Assembly (NCBI GenBank): GCA_043718985.1
Contig: JAYSUQ010000271.1
Span: 1-8,106 of the forward strand
Source of the DNA: UBA4416 sp043718985
GTDB lineage: Bacteria; Bacteroidota; Bacteroidia; B-17B0; Aurantibacillaceae
Direction: 5' to 3'
Length of the DNA: 8,106 nucleotides
The notes below the pieces were generated by a model. It did not search any database. It had not been told where the DNA came from and saw only the letters and a program-made list of their open reading frames with translations. Positions 6,936 through 8,106 of this stretch are shown piece by piece (within the stretch, counting starts at the first letter, position 1; each line of letters opens with the position of its first letter). Position numbers and translations under genes: made by a program.

Positions 6936-6973
6936 CTTTAAATTTAAATAATTATTTACATTTACTGTTAACT
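6936..6973. promoter_or_regulatory. Short divergent spacer between recX and the rRNA methyltransferase gene
   Basis: The 38 bp between the two start codons must hold, or closely adjoin, signals for both genes; part of each promoter may lie inside the other gene's 5' end. It contains two overlapping perfect A/T palindromes, TTTAAATTTAAA at 6937-6948 and AAATAATTATTT at 6946-6957. TACATTTA at 6957-6964 resembles a Bacteroidota -7 element (TAnnTTTG) for the plus-strand gene, but no TTTG lies at the right distance upstream. No ribosome binding site is clear for either gene. Confidence 0.3.
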
Positions 6974-8106
6974 ATGTTGCAAATTCCAAAACAATTTTTA
7001 GATTCGGTAAAGCACTGTGATGGGTTTGACGAAACACCATTTATAGCCTCACTTCAAACTACATCTCCAACCAGTATTCGCATTAACCCTTTTAAACCAG
7101 CCCAACTAAATTTTAAATTAGATGATTTAGTTTATTGGAATGGAAATGGATTTTATTTAAACGAACGACCAAATTTTACGCACGATGCATTGTTTCAGGC
7201 GGGTTGTTATTATGTGCAAGAGGCTGGATCAATGTTTATTGAACATGCATTAAAAAGCTGCGTTAATTTTAATGATGAGTTATTGTGTTTAGATTTATGC
7301 GCATCGCCTGGGGGCAAATCAACCTTATTAAACTCATTGCTAAACCAACAAAGTGTGTTAGTGGCTAACGAAGTTAACAAGCAACGTGCAGATGTACTGT
7401 GCCAAAACCTTTGTAAATGGGGTACACACAACACAATAGTTACAAATAACGACTCAACTGCATTTAACGAAATGCAAAATGTGTTTGATGTAATACTTAT
7501 TGATGCGCCCTGTAGCGGATCGGGCTTGTTTAGAAAACAACACGATGCAGTTGATGAATGGAGTTTAGATAACGTAAATTTATGCTCGCAGCGCCAAAAA
7601 CGAATAACCGCCGAGGTAGTTGGTTCTCTAAAAAACGATGGTATTTTGGTTTATTCAACCTGCTCTTATTCGGAAGAAGAAAACGAGTGTATTACAGATT
7701 GGTTAATAACCGAGTTTAACTTAGAGTCGGTAAATATTGAAATTAAACAGGAATGGGGGATAGTAAAAACAATAAGCAAACAGCACAAAGCACACGGCTA
7801 TCGCTTTTATCCAAACAAAACAAAAAGTGAAGGTTTTTTTTGTACAGTACTTAAAAAAGTAATGACGAATAGTAATCCCAACCAAAAAAAAATTAAACAC
7901 GAATTATTTTCGCCTTTAAAAGATAAAGATGTTTTAATTTTTGAAGATTGGGTTAGTGATTTAAATTTAAAAAAAATTATAAAATTTAAAGATGATTTTT
8001 TATTAACTAATAATTTAGCAATAAACTTTATTAACCGTTACCAACATTTATATTTAAAAAAAGTGGGCACAAATATTGGCAGCGTTATAAAAAGCGATGT
8101 TATTCC
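6974..8106 (+). CDS. rsmF: RsmF-like rRNA (cytosine-C5) methyltransferase, NOL1/NOP2/Sun family, 3' end beyond window
   Basis: A SAM-dependent enzyme that forms 5-methylcytosine in rRNA; 16S rRNA is likely, by analogy with RsmF/YebU. The frame is open from ATG 6974 to the window edge, giving 377 residues without a stop, so it is truncated only by the window (E. coli RsmF has 479). The N-terminal part has the family segment SIRINPFKP (34-42), then YYVQEAGSMF (79-88). Motif I for SAM is DLCASPGGKST at 107-117. Motif IV is DAPCSGSGLFRK at 177-188 with the release cysteine C180. Motif VI is VYSTCSYSEEENE at 226-238 with catalytic C230. NVNLCSQRQKRI at 200-211 is typical of Bacteroidota members. 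Residues from about 300 onward begin a C-terminal domain, with YLKKVGTNIGSVIKSDVI at the edge, as in RsmF-type proteins. RsmB is less likely because there is no N-terminal NusB-like domain. The exact target cytosine cannot be told from the sequence. Confidence 0.94.
   Translation, partial: MLQIPKQFLDSVKHCDGFDETPFIASLQTTSPTSIRINPFKPAQLNFKLDDLVYWNGNGFYLNERPNFTHDALFQAGCYYVQEAGSMFIEHALKSCVNFNDELLCLDLCASPGGKSTLLNSLLNQQSVLVANEVNKQRADVLCQNLCKWGTHNTIVTNNDSTAFNEMQNVFDVILIDAPCSGSGLFRKQHDAVDEWSLDNVNLCSQRQKRITAEVVGSLKNDGILVYSTCSYSEEENECITDWLITEFNLESVNIEIKQEWGIVKTISKQHKAHGYRFYPNKTKSEGFFCTVLKKVMTNSNPNQKKIKHELFSPLKDKDVLIFEDWVSDLNLKKIIKFKDDFLLTNNLAINFINRYQHLYLKKVGTNIGSVIKSDVI

Noticed and set aside
7210..7434. 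Minus-strand open frame of 74 codons opposite the rRNA methyltransferase gene
   Set aside because: It is antisense to the SAM-binding motif region of a clearly real gene and has no recognisable protein features.

Overview
The window is AT-rich (about one third G+C by eye) and reads as an ordinary chromosomal segment of a member of the Bacteroidota. The RuvB, QueG, RecX, LysA and RsmF-like proteins all resemble the forms typical of that phylum. Translation starts lack clear Shine-Dalgarno sequences and are preceded by A/T-rich leaders. The one exported protein has a short signal peptide ending in Ala followed by Gln. No genus can be named from the sequence.

Layout. Bases 1-125 are non-coding and hold a GC-rich inverted repeat of REP-like type. 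Bases 126-4179 are a minus-strand cluster read in the order unknown secreted protein, aspartate kinase (lysC), diaminopimelate decarboxylase (lysA). Gaps are 19 and 57 bp, so it is probably one transcription unit. The next 232 bp are a divergent promoter region with a 10-bp-arm inverted repeat and a weak Bacteroidota-type promoter candidate for the lysine cluster. Bases 4412-6406 carry ruvB and queG on the plus strand, 42 bp apart. recX lies convergent to queG on the minus strand at 6453-6935. From 6974 an RsmF-like rRNA cytosine methyltransferase gene runs plus-strand off the right edge, divergent from recX by 38 bp.

How the genes work together. LysC and LysA catalyse the first committed and the last step of the diaminopimelate/lysine pathway, which also feeds peptidoglycan. 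LysC keeps tandem ACT domains of the lysine-sensitive E. coli LysC type, so the branch probably has end-product control. RuvB (Holliday junction migration) and RecX (RecA modulator) are recombination housekeeping genes. QueG (last step of queuosine synthesis in tRNA) and the RsmF-like enzyme (m5C in rRNA) are RNA-modification genes. I see no mobile element, CRISPR, phage, toxin or defence system, and no tRNA or rRNA gene. The least explained items are the 499-residue exported protein that heads the lysine cluster and the two non-coding inverted repeats. I found no convincing new biological system here.
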